DNA of 64,000 nt from Obelidium mucronatum (taxonomy: Eukaryota; Chytridiomycota; Chytridiomycetes; Chytridiales; Chytriomycetaceae), in the NCBI GenBank assembly GCA_025765595.1, contig JAIVFH010000058.1:124001-188000 (forward strand), given 5' to 3'. Shown here piece after piece: positions 52,685-64,000 of the stretch; position 1 is the first letter of the stretch, and each line of letters starts with the position of its first letter. The notes below the pieces were generated by a model that did no database searches, was not told where the DNA came from, and saw nothing but the letters and a program-made list of their open reading frames with translations. The translations under genes and the position numbers were made by a program.

Positions 52685-55600
52685 CTAATGAGAAATGTCA
52701 TCCTTGGCTTTCTTTTTGGCGCTGGTTCCTCCAAAACCAAAGAGACTCTTCTTTTTAGAGTCATCAATGTGAGAATCTGGCGTCTTTTCAGGATGGGGTA
52801 TTGGACCGTTGTCCAACATGTCGTTTTCCACAGTTTTTGAAGTCTTTTGAAAAAGCTTTTGTTGTACAAGAGCACCTGAGTTGTGTATGACTGCTTTGAT
52901 GGCATCTGCATCCAAGAAATGTGCGTTAATATCAAAAATTCAGTTGACAAAAAAAAAAACCTTTTTTCAGGGCGCTGAAGAAGTCTTGCCAGGCCCATGT
53001 CTTGTTTCGATATTCCATTGTTGGCATCAGGAATGTGAACATATTCAAATCTTCAATATTCTTTTCTTTCGCACCCTGCAGCAGGTAAAATTTTTTTTAG
53101 AAAATTTCGGACTCTAATATGCAGAAATGCAGCACCTTATAACTCAAACACAATTGCAATGTTGGGACTTTGATGTAGACAAAACTTCTGTTCTCAGCTG
53201 CCCGTGTTTGCATTTCCTTAAAGTCATCGGTATGATGGGGACTTCTCCCCTTCTTCACACGGGATGGTGCGATTGCTCCAGGTGCGGTTTTTTTGTCTGG
53301 TGACTCAGTGACCTCATCATCGTCTGCTCCTGACGGAGCTTTGGGAAAGAAGTATTTTTCAAGAGCTTTTCCAGTGTCGCGCGTTATTTGTAACAGCAAG
53401 GGATAGATGTTCATCTTCCAAAGAAAGAGAAATGAGCAACAAAAAATTTAAAACTTGGGTTGAAATACGCGCTTACCTCAAAGTGATCCACAACACGAAT
53501 TCCCGCAACCGGTGCCATTTCTCTCCAATAAACTCGAACCATCTTGTTTCGTGTAAAGTTGATGTTTTTTGTATCGCCAAACGGGGATATCATATTCTTG
53601 AAAGCAGCAACAGATGTCATCAAGTTTTCCAAATGCAAATGATCAATCTCCAAGGTATTCAAACTCGACTGATCTTCGTTTTGGATCCAACTGAATCGAG
53701 TATTAGAAAGTGTCCATTGAGCCAAAGGAGACTCTTTGGTGTCTTTCATGTAATCTCGAAAATCCCGGGCAGTTGTTCTACTCGCTTTGTCTTCAGGTTC
53801 ATGAGACATGGTCCACACAAGGTTCTTTGCGTGAATATTCACTTGGAGTGCCACTTCTAGAGAGTTTTTCTTCTGCTCTAATATCGAGAGTGCTTTCAAC
53901 GCTTCCATGATGACATACATTTCTTCCTGAAACTGCAAGAGGCGACCACGAACATGATCACTCTCTTGTTCTGTCAGCACGGAGGGACGGGTGACTGAAT
54001 GGCTTAGGTGATGGTGATGGTGATGGTGCGAATCCTGGATTTTTTGCCCAAATTTGAGGAGTTGGCTTCCTTGTCGAATCTTGTCTTGTAAAACAAGAAC
54101 ACTATCCAATACTAATGTGAGATCAGTCATTTGATCCAGAGCCAGCATCATTTTGCGGAGTCTTTTGCTCCGTTCTCCACTAGTGGGATCGTGGTACATG
54201 AGCAAGTTCGTAGCAATGTCCAGAACGTAAAAGAATTGTTTGGAATTTGCCTGCGTCATAACATCAGAAGCGGACGAGACTCCCTAAAAAACCAAACCTC
54301 TATTCGGAAGTCGGGGAAATCCACTGTATAGCTGTCGGTAAAATCCGCATTCGTTGTCGAGCCGTTTCTTCGCACGTAGAGCGGATTTGGTTTGTCTCTA
54401 TAAACCGAAGCTGATGTTCGTCCCACCACCCTTTCCAGACATTGATCAACCTCAAACTCATTCCACATTACGTTTTCAATTGGAACCCACATTGGCCAAA
54501 ATGTACATACTCGACCCGTAACACCTGGTCTGCGATCGTCTAAAACACTGTCGCGGTTGTTGTACGCAAATGGCTTGTCATACACATCCTTTTGAGCAGC
54601 CTCGAATGCACAAGTAAAAAATTGGGCATTTTGAATGTTCAAAATTAGTCTGTCCTTCACAAGATCTTCGTTTTGACGTTGCTCTTCGTCCAGGTTCATA
54701 TTGGAACTGTTCGTGGACGACTCCAATATATGAACAGATCGGAACTGCATCGTTTCAGCAACAACGACAACGGAATGAAATGCTGCTGAGTTTGTTTTTG
54801 GTGCTGATTCAAAGTTCACTTGGGGATTGATGGCTTGAATGATGTAACTGGAATTCACACACATGTTTGGGGCAACATAGTCAGGAGAGACAGGATCTGA
54901 CGACGGAGTATAGCTGAGTAAATCAGCAAGAGCCGAGATAGCATCAGAGTTCGTGTGGTGGATGTCTGCTGGATCATCATCTGCTTCATAATTGATGACG
55001 GGGTTGTCAAGATCTGCCAGTAGATCTTGCAGCAATTCTTCGGATAACTTGGAATCAAAATCCCCCATTAATCCCGATTCTGCGTTTTTGTTTGCTTTGC
55101 TTTGCTTTTTCGCTCCTTCTTTAATGGAAAGACTCAAAAGTTCCTTCACTGTTTTTAACGCAGCGTTTGATAGGCAGTAGGAAAGAGCTGAATCACGTGC
55201 GAGGAGCGCAAAGAATCTCAAGCAAATATTGCGAACATCCTTTTTCCACAAGAATCTAATGTTGTGCATGACTGCATCAAGGATCAGAAAAACGAAGTGA
55301 AATTATAAGTTCTTCTTACCATAATGATGGTCAAACATGGAGTCTTTGGTCTGGCTTCCGAGCAAGTATTCCGTTTCAGCTTTCGTTGATTCAAAATCTT
55401 TCAAACAGCAAACAGTCAAACCAAAACAAATGTGATGTGCTGAACAAAAATCACACACCTTTCACATTCTTGACCGAATTCCGAATATGTCTTTCAATCG
55501 TATTCTTTTTTTCAAACAAGGATTCCAGTTTGGAAGTGATCAAGTCAATTTCCTAAATACCTTCTTGTTAGACACATATGTACCAATTGTTCCAACCAAC

Positions 55601-58600
55601 CCCTTGAACACTGTCATCATGCATTATTTCTCTTTTATCTGTCAGTGCCTTTTGATGATTGATGTATTGTGTAATAATGTAGAGCAAGTCGTCGACCCGT
55701 TTCTGATACAACTTGATCTGGTCCTTGTGGAGCTCCGCCTCTGTTCGAATTTTATGTTCACTCTCAAACTTTTCGCTTCGCTTGAAATACCGAATCTGAC
55801 AAGAAAGAGTATTTAGAATAAATACATAAAAATAAATAGTACCTTTGGGGACCACACAAACGAAATCATATCAAAGTGCTTCGTCACATAATTATAATCA
55901 ATATCCAAAAACCACTTTTTGTAATCTATATCCATCTGCTGTCCTATACCCCCGCTATTGGTTTGATACTTATTTTCAGAACCAAACCGTTCAGACCCAA
56001 AAGAAAGAGTTCTTCCTTCAACTTCGGTGAATTCTACTTTGGCTTCATCCAACACCCATCTGGTGGTATTGGATGCTTCAGAAAACCCTTCTTTCACGAT
56101 AGTTACATTCTTTTGCTCAAAAATCAAATCCAAATCCATTCCCTGAGAGCCAAAACGTAAGCCAACGCCTCCTGCTGCGTCTTCAAATTCACATAGATAG
56201 CTCAGAATAAGAGGGAAAATGGAACCTTTGATGTGGTTGGTTTTTATAGAACGGCCCAATTTTGGCTTCTCTACGTCAGCTGCGATATTCTTTTCAAAGA
56301 GAGAACCACGGCGAATTGGAATAATAGCAAGCGGTGACTGATAAACAGGAATCAGTTTCATGAATCGATGGAATGATTCGTTTGTAAAGCTGAAACAAGT
56401 CATTTAAATCATTGGAAAGGCTTGAAGTTAAATCAAACCTTAAGAAATTTGCGCAAGCTCCTTGAGAGTCAAAATTGGCATGCGGTGACTGAATATCATA
56501 TACAACATGTATACATTTCGATCGGAATCCGAAATAAGAATCAACCACATTCCCATACGCTGGTTGTGCATACTCAGGCAGCTTTAAAATAACATCGCTA
56601 TGACTTTTCCAAATTTCAATTTCTTCCGTAGAGTTCTCAGGGTATGTTGTAAAATGGATTCCAGCAGCGATTTTCACACCACCAACGAACTGGGCAAAGA
56701 CTTCGTCCTTCACTTCCGCTCTATGGGCACCAGAAATACGGCCAGATTCATGAATCGAATTAGGAATGCTCCAGGTGCAGCGACCGGACTCGATGACAAT
56801 GTTTTCGTTGGGCCTATCAGAAAACTCGACTCTAACACCTTTTCCAAAAGCGACATCTATTCCTTCAGTTCCGTAGTGGTACCGAGCGTCGTAATATGGT
56901 GTCATAGAACCAAGAATACGTAGTTTGAAGTCGCCGTTGTGAATGTTGAAGATTGTCTTTCCAAGGTGAACCATATGACGCGTTTTGTCCCACCACCCCA
57001 CTGAAAATGAGTGTTAAAAAAATTTCAAGATTGTTTTTGATTTTACCAGGAGGACTTGGATCCACTGTAGCTTTGGTGAAAGTGTCTAAAACACGGATCA
57101 TATCGGCCAACGGCGGTTCAACACACATTCCCCACGCCATAAATAAGGGATGCTTTTCTGGGACTGTGATATGCGTTTCAGATTGGGCATAAATCTTGAC
57201 AGGACATAAGTTTCTTGTTACTGTAATAGGTGGTACGTTAACTGGACTTAAAGGGAGCTCAATAGTTCGCTTGGACTCGATCGAAGCCAACAAGTCAGCA
57301 ATAATAAGAAGGCCCTCAGTCTTCCACGTAGTTGGAGAATGCGCGGACGGGACGTGAAGAAATGGAACAGGAAAGTCACGAAGTTGGAGCAACAGCTCTG
57401 AGATGCTCATTGAAACGTCGCGGCAAATCAAATCATCATAATCAATTTCGACTGGAGTCGATGGATCGATAAAATTGATAGTTTCTTCAATTGTAGGCAG
57501 AGGCATGGTAGGAGGAGTCACTACAACATTTAAATTCGTGACAGTTGCGTTTAAAAGAGGCGGAAACTCTTTCGTTGCTTTCGAAATGCGTTTAATCCAT
57601 GATTTCGAGTTATATTCCTGGATGGCCCAGTAAGAATCTTCAATGGGGCTGAAAACTTCGTCAGATAATGCAACAGTCAAAGAGCCGGTGGCACTTACCC
57701 AGATAAACTTCCATTATTTTCATCTCTCATAGGCCCAGCCCTCTTTTGAAACGCCTTATCTCTACCAATTCGACCAAATTGCTCCTCGAAACTCGCGCGA
57801 TAATTCCTAGCTAATTTAGATTCAAACGGATCGTCCAAGATTCTAAGAACCACCTTTCCAATCTTGACCCGATACTCTGGCATCTCACTGTTTCTGAAAA
57901 CAGTCTTTCCAGCAGTCAGCTTTGCCATTGAAACCAACCCCATTCTCTCGAATACCAAATTCTTGATTCCCTTTTGCATGTTGATCATGTCCTCAAACAA
58001 ATCTGAAAACTCGAAGCCCGAAGGATTGGTCGCCACCGCTTCTTCCCCATCTACCACAATCACAATCTTTTCTTCCGATACCTTTTCAAACCCAAGTAAG
58101 ACGGAATCAATTGCAAGAACTTCTTGCCAAACTCTTTGGCGATCTAAAGTTCTCAAACGCACACTCTTGATGTTTCCATTGCCCACGCTGTTGCCCACGA
58201 ATGTTCCGTGAATTTCTTCCAAAATACCATCCAGCTGAGTTCCATTTACAAATGTAGCAGCAAGATTAAAAACCCCTATGGTAGCATCAATGTCTACACC
58301 ACTCGGTCCGCCATCCCTTGCGTTGATAATCTTTGTCACTTTAAGAATAGGGAGGTAGGATGTGAAGCAAACGTAAAACTTTCGCAAGTTGAAGTCAAGA
58401 TCCAAGTTGGGGAATACGACCCTTATCACGGGGAGGACACCTTCTGGTTTCATCACTTTCTTGAAGTTAAACTTCATCTCCTGAGCACTTAGAATTTGCT
58501 CCTTTAGTTTGGGAGAGGAACTGCAAATGGGTTTTCGGAACTCTGTAATGGCGTGCACTGAAATCCGCTGGCCGTAAATTGTGAAGTTTTGGTTGAGATC

Positions 58601-60744
58601 CGGATCAATTCGGCCAGTAACAATAACATTCAGAGCATTTAGCATCATGGCACACGACTGATTTTCGCTGGCAGAGATGATGACTTCCGGGGTCTTAAGT
58701 TCTAAATTGATGATAAGGGGAAATGGTGGGGCTTTGACAGGAAACTTTGCCTTGACAGCAGCAACTTTTTGGATAATGCCTGCAACAAAAGCAGCAACAG
58801 CAAAGTAGTCCAATTCTCTTGGTATTGACAAGCATGTAAAATCTCCAATGAATTGCGCAAACTCTGATTCAATGTTCACATCAAGGCTCTCTCGTGTAAA
58901 GCCAACTGTAATTAATGATCGAGATTCAGAGAAGCACAATAAAGTATTTCGATTCGCATGCTCTCTCTGTAGGCTGAGAGAATCCAGGCTATAAGGATCA
59001 ACCACAAACGATTCCAGCTGTAGAGGAGTCATAAACAACCGCAATTCTAGCAGTTTAAAAATCCCGGTTTGCTCTCGACCATGAAAGCTCGTTCGAACAG
59101 GGGATGTAGACAACACGCCTGTTTCCGTTAGGAATCTAGCCTTTTCACAAAAGAGAGCAAGAATAGCATCTTCCGAATCGTTATAGCCATTGTATGACCC
59201 CAAACGGAACCCAATAAACGGTGAATCAATGGAAACGTCAATAACGGGCACGTAGTGGCGGCGAAACAACTTTGGCCAAAACTGCAACTTATCGAATGCG
59301 GTACCACTTGGCTTCTTTAGCGCCTTTTTTCGAGCCATGTAATTGGTGAAAACTAAGAATAGTCTGGATGAAATCACAAGAGTGAGGGCGGAAATGTTGG
59401 ATGAGAGGTTGATTTTGCCAACGTTGACTTGAGTAAGCGATAGGAGGGGAACAGAAACTTCCAATAGGATTGAAATATCTGGCAAAGAAGCTATGCTACT
59501 TTTGTGGCCAGGCCGCAACTCCACATCAACGTTGAGACGTTTGGCAGATATATTGCTCTCAATCCACAGAATTCTCTCTCCCTCGAGTCCAAGTCTACTT
59601 TTCAAGGTTACAGATAGCACAAGAGCCTCTAAACGGGCGGCAGTGGCCGGAACTTCCAAGTCAAAATCATCGAACCCATCAAGAAATTTGCTGGGCATGC
59701 CAACAGTAACTTCGGCAACGGTCACAGATATAGTTGGATGAAAGTCATGAATCGTTGATAAGAATGCATTTCGTAGTAGGGAGATATAATAGTCCTTTCT
59801 GCGATTATATTCGACCTGCAGCAAGTCACTCAAGCTGTCGGATTTTCCGGTGGCTTTCGCAACCTTCATACGAGAAAGACACGCATGCACTGTGTAGACA
59901 GACTGGATATTAATTTCAGGCAGCGAAAGATCAATCGAGTGAGTATTTGAGTTCATGTTGCAGAGAAGAGTGAGTCGTGTCTCATTTCCGAATCGCACAA
60001 CATCACCACCGCCAGAGGCAGCTCCAGCCCCAGTCGTCACACAGAACGGAGCAATTTCAACAGCTACTCTAAAGACCACATTCCGGCGCACGTCCTCTGC
60101 TTCAGCAGCCACAACATCCGTTTTCAAATGAATGGACACAGCATCATCAGCAAGGGATAAGATAGCTGACCCCGTGGCATCTACAACAGCTAAATCTATG
60201 CCAACAACATACACCTTTTTTTCATTGAAGATGAGTTTGTGTCTCAACAATGAATACACCATACCTCAAGCAACCCAACCCAAACAACGACACGCACAGC
60301 CCGACCCGCATTCTTGAATGTTTTTACTAACTGCGCTATAAGTCGATCGACTGTCTCCTGGATTGAAGGTTGCGCCTTTGATTCTGTGGTCTCCACTTGG
60401 TCAACATCGGATTTGACCAGTCGCGCGCGGAGGCCCGTCACCTGCAGCGCCACTTTGCGCTCACTCAAAAGAACGGCAATGCGCATGTTGGAGATGGCCA
60501 GCGAGGTCAGCGAAAGAGCTTTGGTCGACGTGTTCTTTGGCACAAACTCCACATCCGTCAACCCAGAACGGAGTCCAATATCGCCAAACGTGATCCCTAA
60601 AGGCCGCAGCAATGGCCCTGCAAACCACAGAACTGCATACTTGATGCCATAATACACCAGGACAATTATCAACAACGTGCGGAGCAAAGCCCACAACATC
60701 AATTTCAGGTTAAAAATACGTTGAAAATATAATTCATCATTCAT
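52685..60744 (-). CDS. Bridge-like lipid-transfer protein, Fmp27/BLTP2 (Hobbit/KIAA0100) family
   Basis: A giant tube-forming protein that moves lipids at membrane contact sites, usually ER to plasma membrane. About 10 exons span 8 kb. The first exon (ATG 60742-60744) has the family's N-terminal ER anchor (ALLRTLLIIVLVYYGIKYAV) and the start of the chorein-like groove (PLGITFGDIGLRSGLTDVEF). The first intron is 60216-60264. Long beta-rich stretches follow. Near the C-terminus are FWPMWVPIENVMWNEFEVD, then RVYWREMAPVAGIRVVDHFE (family hallmark W-R-E-x-x-P-V-x-G-I-x-V-V-D-H-F-E) and IEDLNMFTFLMPTMEYRNKT, ending at 52685 with a Lys-rich tail. I estimate about 2,500 aa. Introns are short and keep frame; no frameshift was seen. 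Only 2 bp separate it from the eIF3d stop. Confidence 0.82.
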
Positions 60745-60746
60745 CT

Positions 60747-63275
60747 TTATTCAGTCACTCCGCTTGGGACGACGGTACCAAAGTCACTTGACACACTGTA
60801 CAAGCGAATAATAGGCTTATTTGCATCCTTCACCATCACGTATTTACCATCAGACCAACCAAAAATTAGGTCAACCATAGCACGCAAAATACCCCATCCG
60901 GCACCAGTAGCATAATTCATCTGCTGGGCAAACTCAACAGGTTTCACCGTCATACCTGCCAGAACTCCATGCTTGGTGCGATCCTTGATATTACTACGGG
61001 ATACAAATCCAATCTTCATGACGTCTGCACCAGACAGAATCGACTCCACAGTCCAACGAACAAGTTTGTTTCCGTTGTTCTTGATTTCGCTCACCATCAC
61101 TGCACCACGCTGCTGGTCCAATTTAGCACGCCAGTCAGGTGCGCCACCACTTCCAACAGCACGACTATCAAACTCATTCAGGCATCTCACTGTGGAGAAT
61201 AAGACATTATTAATGTCAACAGGGGTACTCAAGACAGACTCTTCCAACACATCGGAGAGGTCATCATTGTTGACTCCTTCCACAACGGCATCCAACGTAG
61301 TACGGGCAATAAGGGAAATATCATCCCCCAAATCCCACTTGCGGTAACGTTGAATTCCACTAGCAAGTGGAAGACCCCCAGAAGCTTCAGCTTCGGGTGA
61401 AAACGGCGATTCCTCTTTTAACAAGAATGGTTCAGTGTCAGTCTTGAGCACTTGCGCTGCGTAGTTCTGCAAAATTTGCGTGGATTCTTGAGCCAGAAAC
61501 GTCGGTGTGTTGAGAGTATCCGTCTCGTTCTCGACAGGAGGTTCCGTTGCGTTTTCGTTCACAGTATTCAAATCAAAGTAACCGCCATCTCTCTTGTCGA
61601 AAACAATGCGATCAGCTGTTTTGGTAATAACAAGATCCCATCCATAAACACTTTTGCCGCAACACATGATTGCTGCAACTACGTCGGCACTTGCAATGAC
61701 AACTCGGCCTTCAGTTTGGTCGGCATAGGACTGCAACAATGGATCAGCAGAAGCGGTTGGATTGGTGTGGGTGAAGCCAGATGCCGCAGTCGGGTTCAGA
61801 CGCTTCTCCGTTTTTGTGGTCAAACGATCGTACGACTTGTCGTAGAATTGGCACTTTCCGTGAGCCGACCTGCAGTATTGTTAAATACGGAATATGGAGA
61901 AATTACCAAGAGATAAAATGGGGAAAGTAAAGAAGCATCAGGGTGTGAATACAAAAGATTGGACTCCAGAATGTGTTGTCAGGCAATCGGATTAAGAGGT
62001 CATCAGGTGCTAGAAAGAGAGGCGAGCTCGAAAAAATACACGTACAAGTCTTCCGGATCCTCAACTTCAAAGTAGAGTTTTCCTAAACGGTTGAACTCAA
62101 TTTCTTCCATGACTTTCCAGTCAATTCCAACAGCAATAGAAGCGTCACGGAGACGAGTGACTTTATCATTGTAGCGACCCCCAAAGCCACCACGACGAGC
62201 GTAACCACCTCGTGCTGGTTGCGCACCGGCCTTGAATCTACGTTGAAAGTAACACAAGGAGTAAGCATTTCAAGTACAATTAAAAAAAGTATACAAGAGG
62301 CCGACTGCATCAGACAGTGTGAATATACGATTTCAGCTCCATTAATTTGAATTGTCAGCAATCGTGTGTCATCACTTGCAGGAGATGAAAAAAAAAAAAA
62401 CACGCAACCTAAAGAAAAATGTAAGCAAAAGCAAAAAGGAGATAAAGGCAAGAAATTAGAAGAAAAGGAATCAGACAGTGTGAATATGATATTAATGACC
62501 CCACAACGTGTGTCGGTTATCAAACGTCATCATTGAAAGGAATTGCACGAAAAAAGAGAAGAAACCAGTGCTAACCTGTTTGCAAATGTAGCTACGTTTC
62601 CGGCAGGAGCAGCACCGCCACCGCGCTTCTGAGCGTAAGAACCTTGGTAGTTCTTGTTGGTGAGCTTTCTCACAGCACCAGTACCGGCTGTTGGAACACG
62701 GTCAACCACCGAAAAGGAAGCTTCGTCCAACAGCTCATTGTTCGAAAAGGCGAAGGCAAAAGCCGAGGCAGTTCCTGAGCCGACAGCTTCATTGTTATTT
62801 CCAAAGTTTCTACGTGTGTTGCGCTGATTTGTTTGTTCTGTTTTTCAACAGTTTTTAGAAGAAAAAAAGAAAAAGCAACAAACAAACCATCCGCAGCTTG
62901 ACCAACAGGCGCCGACCAATCAGCCTATGTAGAAGGAGTTAAATAAATTCGTTCCATACCGTTAATTTGACTGAAATTCGTCCACTTACGACTTTGCCAA
63001 TGCGATCAAATCGAGAGAAAGGCGCATATGGCACTTGGTTGAGTGCCGCAAATACTTCCAGACCTTCTGCAGAAGCTGGAGGTCCCCAACCTCCGGGATT
63101 GTCGATAATACTTGGAAGCAAAAAGGATGGCGGAGCCGCTGTTGGCAAGGACGACTTTAGACCCGATGCATGCAATCCGATAACCCTCTTCGCGAATGTG
63201 CGAAAACCCGCTCTTACCAGCACTTCTGGCGGGAGACTTGGACCTCGTTGGTGACTTGCTCTTTCCTCTTCCCAT
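60747..63275 (-). CDS. EIF3D: Translation initiation factor 3 subunit D (eIF3d)
   Basis: eIF3d is the cap-contacting subunit of eIF3. The N-terminal exon starts MGRGKSKSPTRSKSPARS, an SP/RS-like tail, and is joined (GTAAGA...CCAACAG) to the conserved entry IIDNPGGWGPPASAEGL ... PYAPFSRFDRIGKV, then ADWSAPVGQAADG. Downstream are FSVVDRVPTAGTGAV, a Gly/Arg-rich linker (ARRGGFGGRYND), VGIDWKVMEEIEFNRLGKL, CQFYDKSYDRLTTKTEKRL, the cap-binding core SVYGWDLVITKTADRIVFDK, and the C-terminal DWRAKLDQQRGAVMVSEIKN and GWGILRAMVDLIFGW, ending at 60747. The N-terminal start is chosen because the only in-frame ATG before the conserved block lies there. The spacing of 2 bp to the next gene is extreme. Confidence 0.9.
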
Positions 63276-63547
63276 TTTGCAAGAAATTTCAGGAAAATAA
63301 AAAAGTGCTTTTGTTAAAATCGACGAAGTTGAGAACTTGAACGAGGCAGCCCGAGTACTGGTCGTGGTGAAAAGGCCAGGGGAATGTGGAGCCATTGCTG
63401 AAGATTTTATCTTTTGATAGACTTCTCCTTTCGAAAAGGTTTCTTTATGACACGACAGCCACGATTTAAATTCACCGTTTAAACTTTAGGGAATAGCATA
63501 AAAATCAAGAGTTCCTTCATCTTGAATATCAACTGAATCAACCACTT
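63276..63547. promoter_or_regulatory. eIF3d upstream region with a dispersed repeat
   Basis: Between eIF3d and the next same-strand gene. 63328-63417 is copy 2 of a dispersed, formerly coding repeat whose other copy lies at 36633-36726. 63457-63547 is part of a tandem duplication of the neighbouring gene's end. The eIF3d promoter must lie within or beside these repeats. Confidence 0.45.
63328..63417 (+). repeat. Dispersed repeat, copy 2
   Basis: Plus-strand match to the minus strand of 36633-36726 over about 90 bp. It reads VENLNEAARVLVVVKRPG and, after a one-base shift, VEPLLKILSFDRLLL; the other copy reads VKRPGYAEPSLKILSFEMVL in a single frame. It lies just upstream of the eIF3d start. 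Confidence 0.65.
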
Positions 63548-63702
63548 CTACAGGGCATGTAAACTGGCATCTGGGAAACAATTCCTCAACTGTACGTACA
63601 GCCATGATTTAAATTCACCCTCCAAACTTTCGGGAATAGCGTAAAATTCAAGAGTTCCTTCATCTTGAATATCAACTGACTCAACCACTTCTACAGGACA
63701 TT
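63457..63702 (-). repeat. Tandem duplication, 143-bp offset
   Basis: Segments 63457-63559 and 63600-63702 are about 90 percent alike by eye and start 143 bp apart. The right copy lies inside the coding end of the minus-strand finger-family gene; the left copy follows it and supplies the present stop codon, so the duplication slightly altered the gene's C-terminus. The left copy is not preserved as a separate reading frame. Confidence 0.8.
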
Positions 63703-64000
63703 CTTCTTCTTCCAGAAACGCCGCGATTCCTTTTTGAATAGCAATCTTCAACTCAAAAGGTATCAAATCGAACTCAGGCATCATTTTAAAGAGGATTCTA
63801 AGCTCAAGTATTAATCTTCAGTGTTGTATCTTATGACTACTTACGTTTGGTGACAGACGGCTGATTCGTACTCATCAACCCCATCAGAACTTGAAGTGTT
63901 GTCAACGATTCCTAGACTTGGAATATCCTCCACTAAATCTTCTTCAAGAGTTCTATCATCCACTCGTTGTCCAATCTTTAATTTGCCATCCAATGTCTGT
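63548..64000 (-). CDS. Finger-family protein, C-terminal end with T module (partial)
   Basis: The sixth family member, cut by the right edge. Exon 63845-64000 reads DGKLKIGQRVDDRTLEEDLV and an acidic, Ser-rich linker. Intron 63798-63844 (47 nt, GTAAGT...CTTAG) joins in frame to the T module: MMPEFDLIPFELKIAIQKGI, AAFLEEEECPVEVVE, FYAIPESLEGEFKSWLYVQL and FPDA, matching the T modules at 49203-49419 and 50275-50460. The last residues, SLHAL, come from the tandemly duplicated sequence. Everything upstream of the acidic linker lies outside the window. Confidence 0.75.

Noticed and set aside
1..64000. CRISPR array, bacterial operons or riboswitches
   Set aside because: No spaced direct repeats of that kind were seen, and introns show the sequence is eukaryotic.

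Overview
The window looks like a piece of a nuclear genome from an early-diverging, probably zoosporic (chytrid-type) fungus. Genes carry many short spliceosomal introns (mostly 44-65 nt, GT...AG). The gene set is eukaryotic (eIF3d, MCM10, SPO11, a bridge-like lipid-transfer protein, two GT71-type mannosyltransferase genes). A PEN-2 and a caprin-like gene, both unusual for yeasts and moulds, point to a basal fungal lineage. Organism assignment is inference; no rRNA is present.

Layout. 1-5.7 kb: three head-to-tail minus-strand genes of a multi-domain family (coiled coil, C2HC fingers, and three conserved modules I call W, F and T). 6-8 kb: PEN-2 and a two-SWIB-domain gene, diverging from only 29 bp. 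8-30 kb: a repeat-rich island with a hAT-like MITE, a frameshifted multi-exon gene of unknown function, a degenerate PIF/Harbinger pair, a dead tyrosine recombinase, and a Copia element with near-identical LTRs and two intron-like gaps in pol. 30-46.6 kb: compact housekeeping genes (MCM10, a GT fusion, SPO11, a three-AT-hook protein, a PPR-like mitochondrial protein, a TKL kinase, caprin-like). 46.6-47.2 kb: an intron-bearing non-coding tail of the caprin-like gene with two snoRNA-like sequences. 47.2-50.5 kb: two more finger-family genes. 50.7-63.3 kb: GT71 mannosyltransferase, BLTP2/Fmp27-type protein, eIF3d. Right edge: the C-terminal end of a sixth finger-family gene.

The best candidate for an undescribed system is this family: six members in 64 kb share the same modules in the same order, and one 329-residue member (49450-50493) carries all of them and serves as a minimal archetype. 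No catalytic domain is visible, so DNA or RNA binding is the likeliest role.

The gene-rich parts are extremely compact: 2 bp separate the eIF3d stop from the next start codon, and divergent pairs are separated by 25 and 29 bp. Exon boundaries were worked out by hand from GT/AG sites and frame continuity. Where total coding length divides by three I give exact junctions; elsewhere outer limits only.
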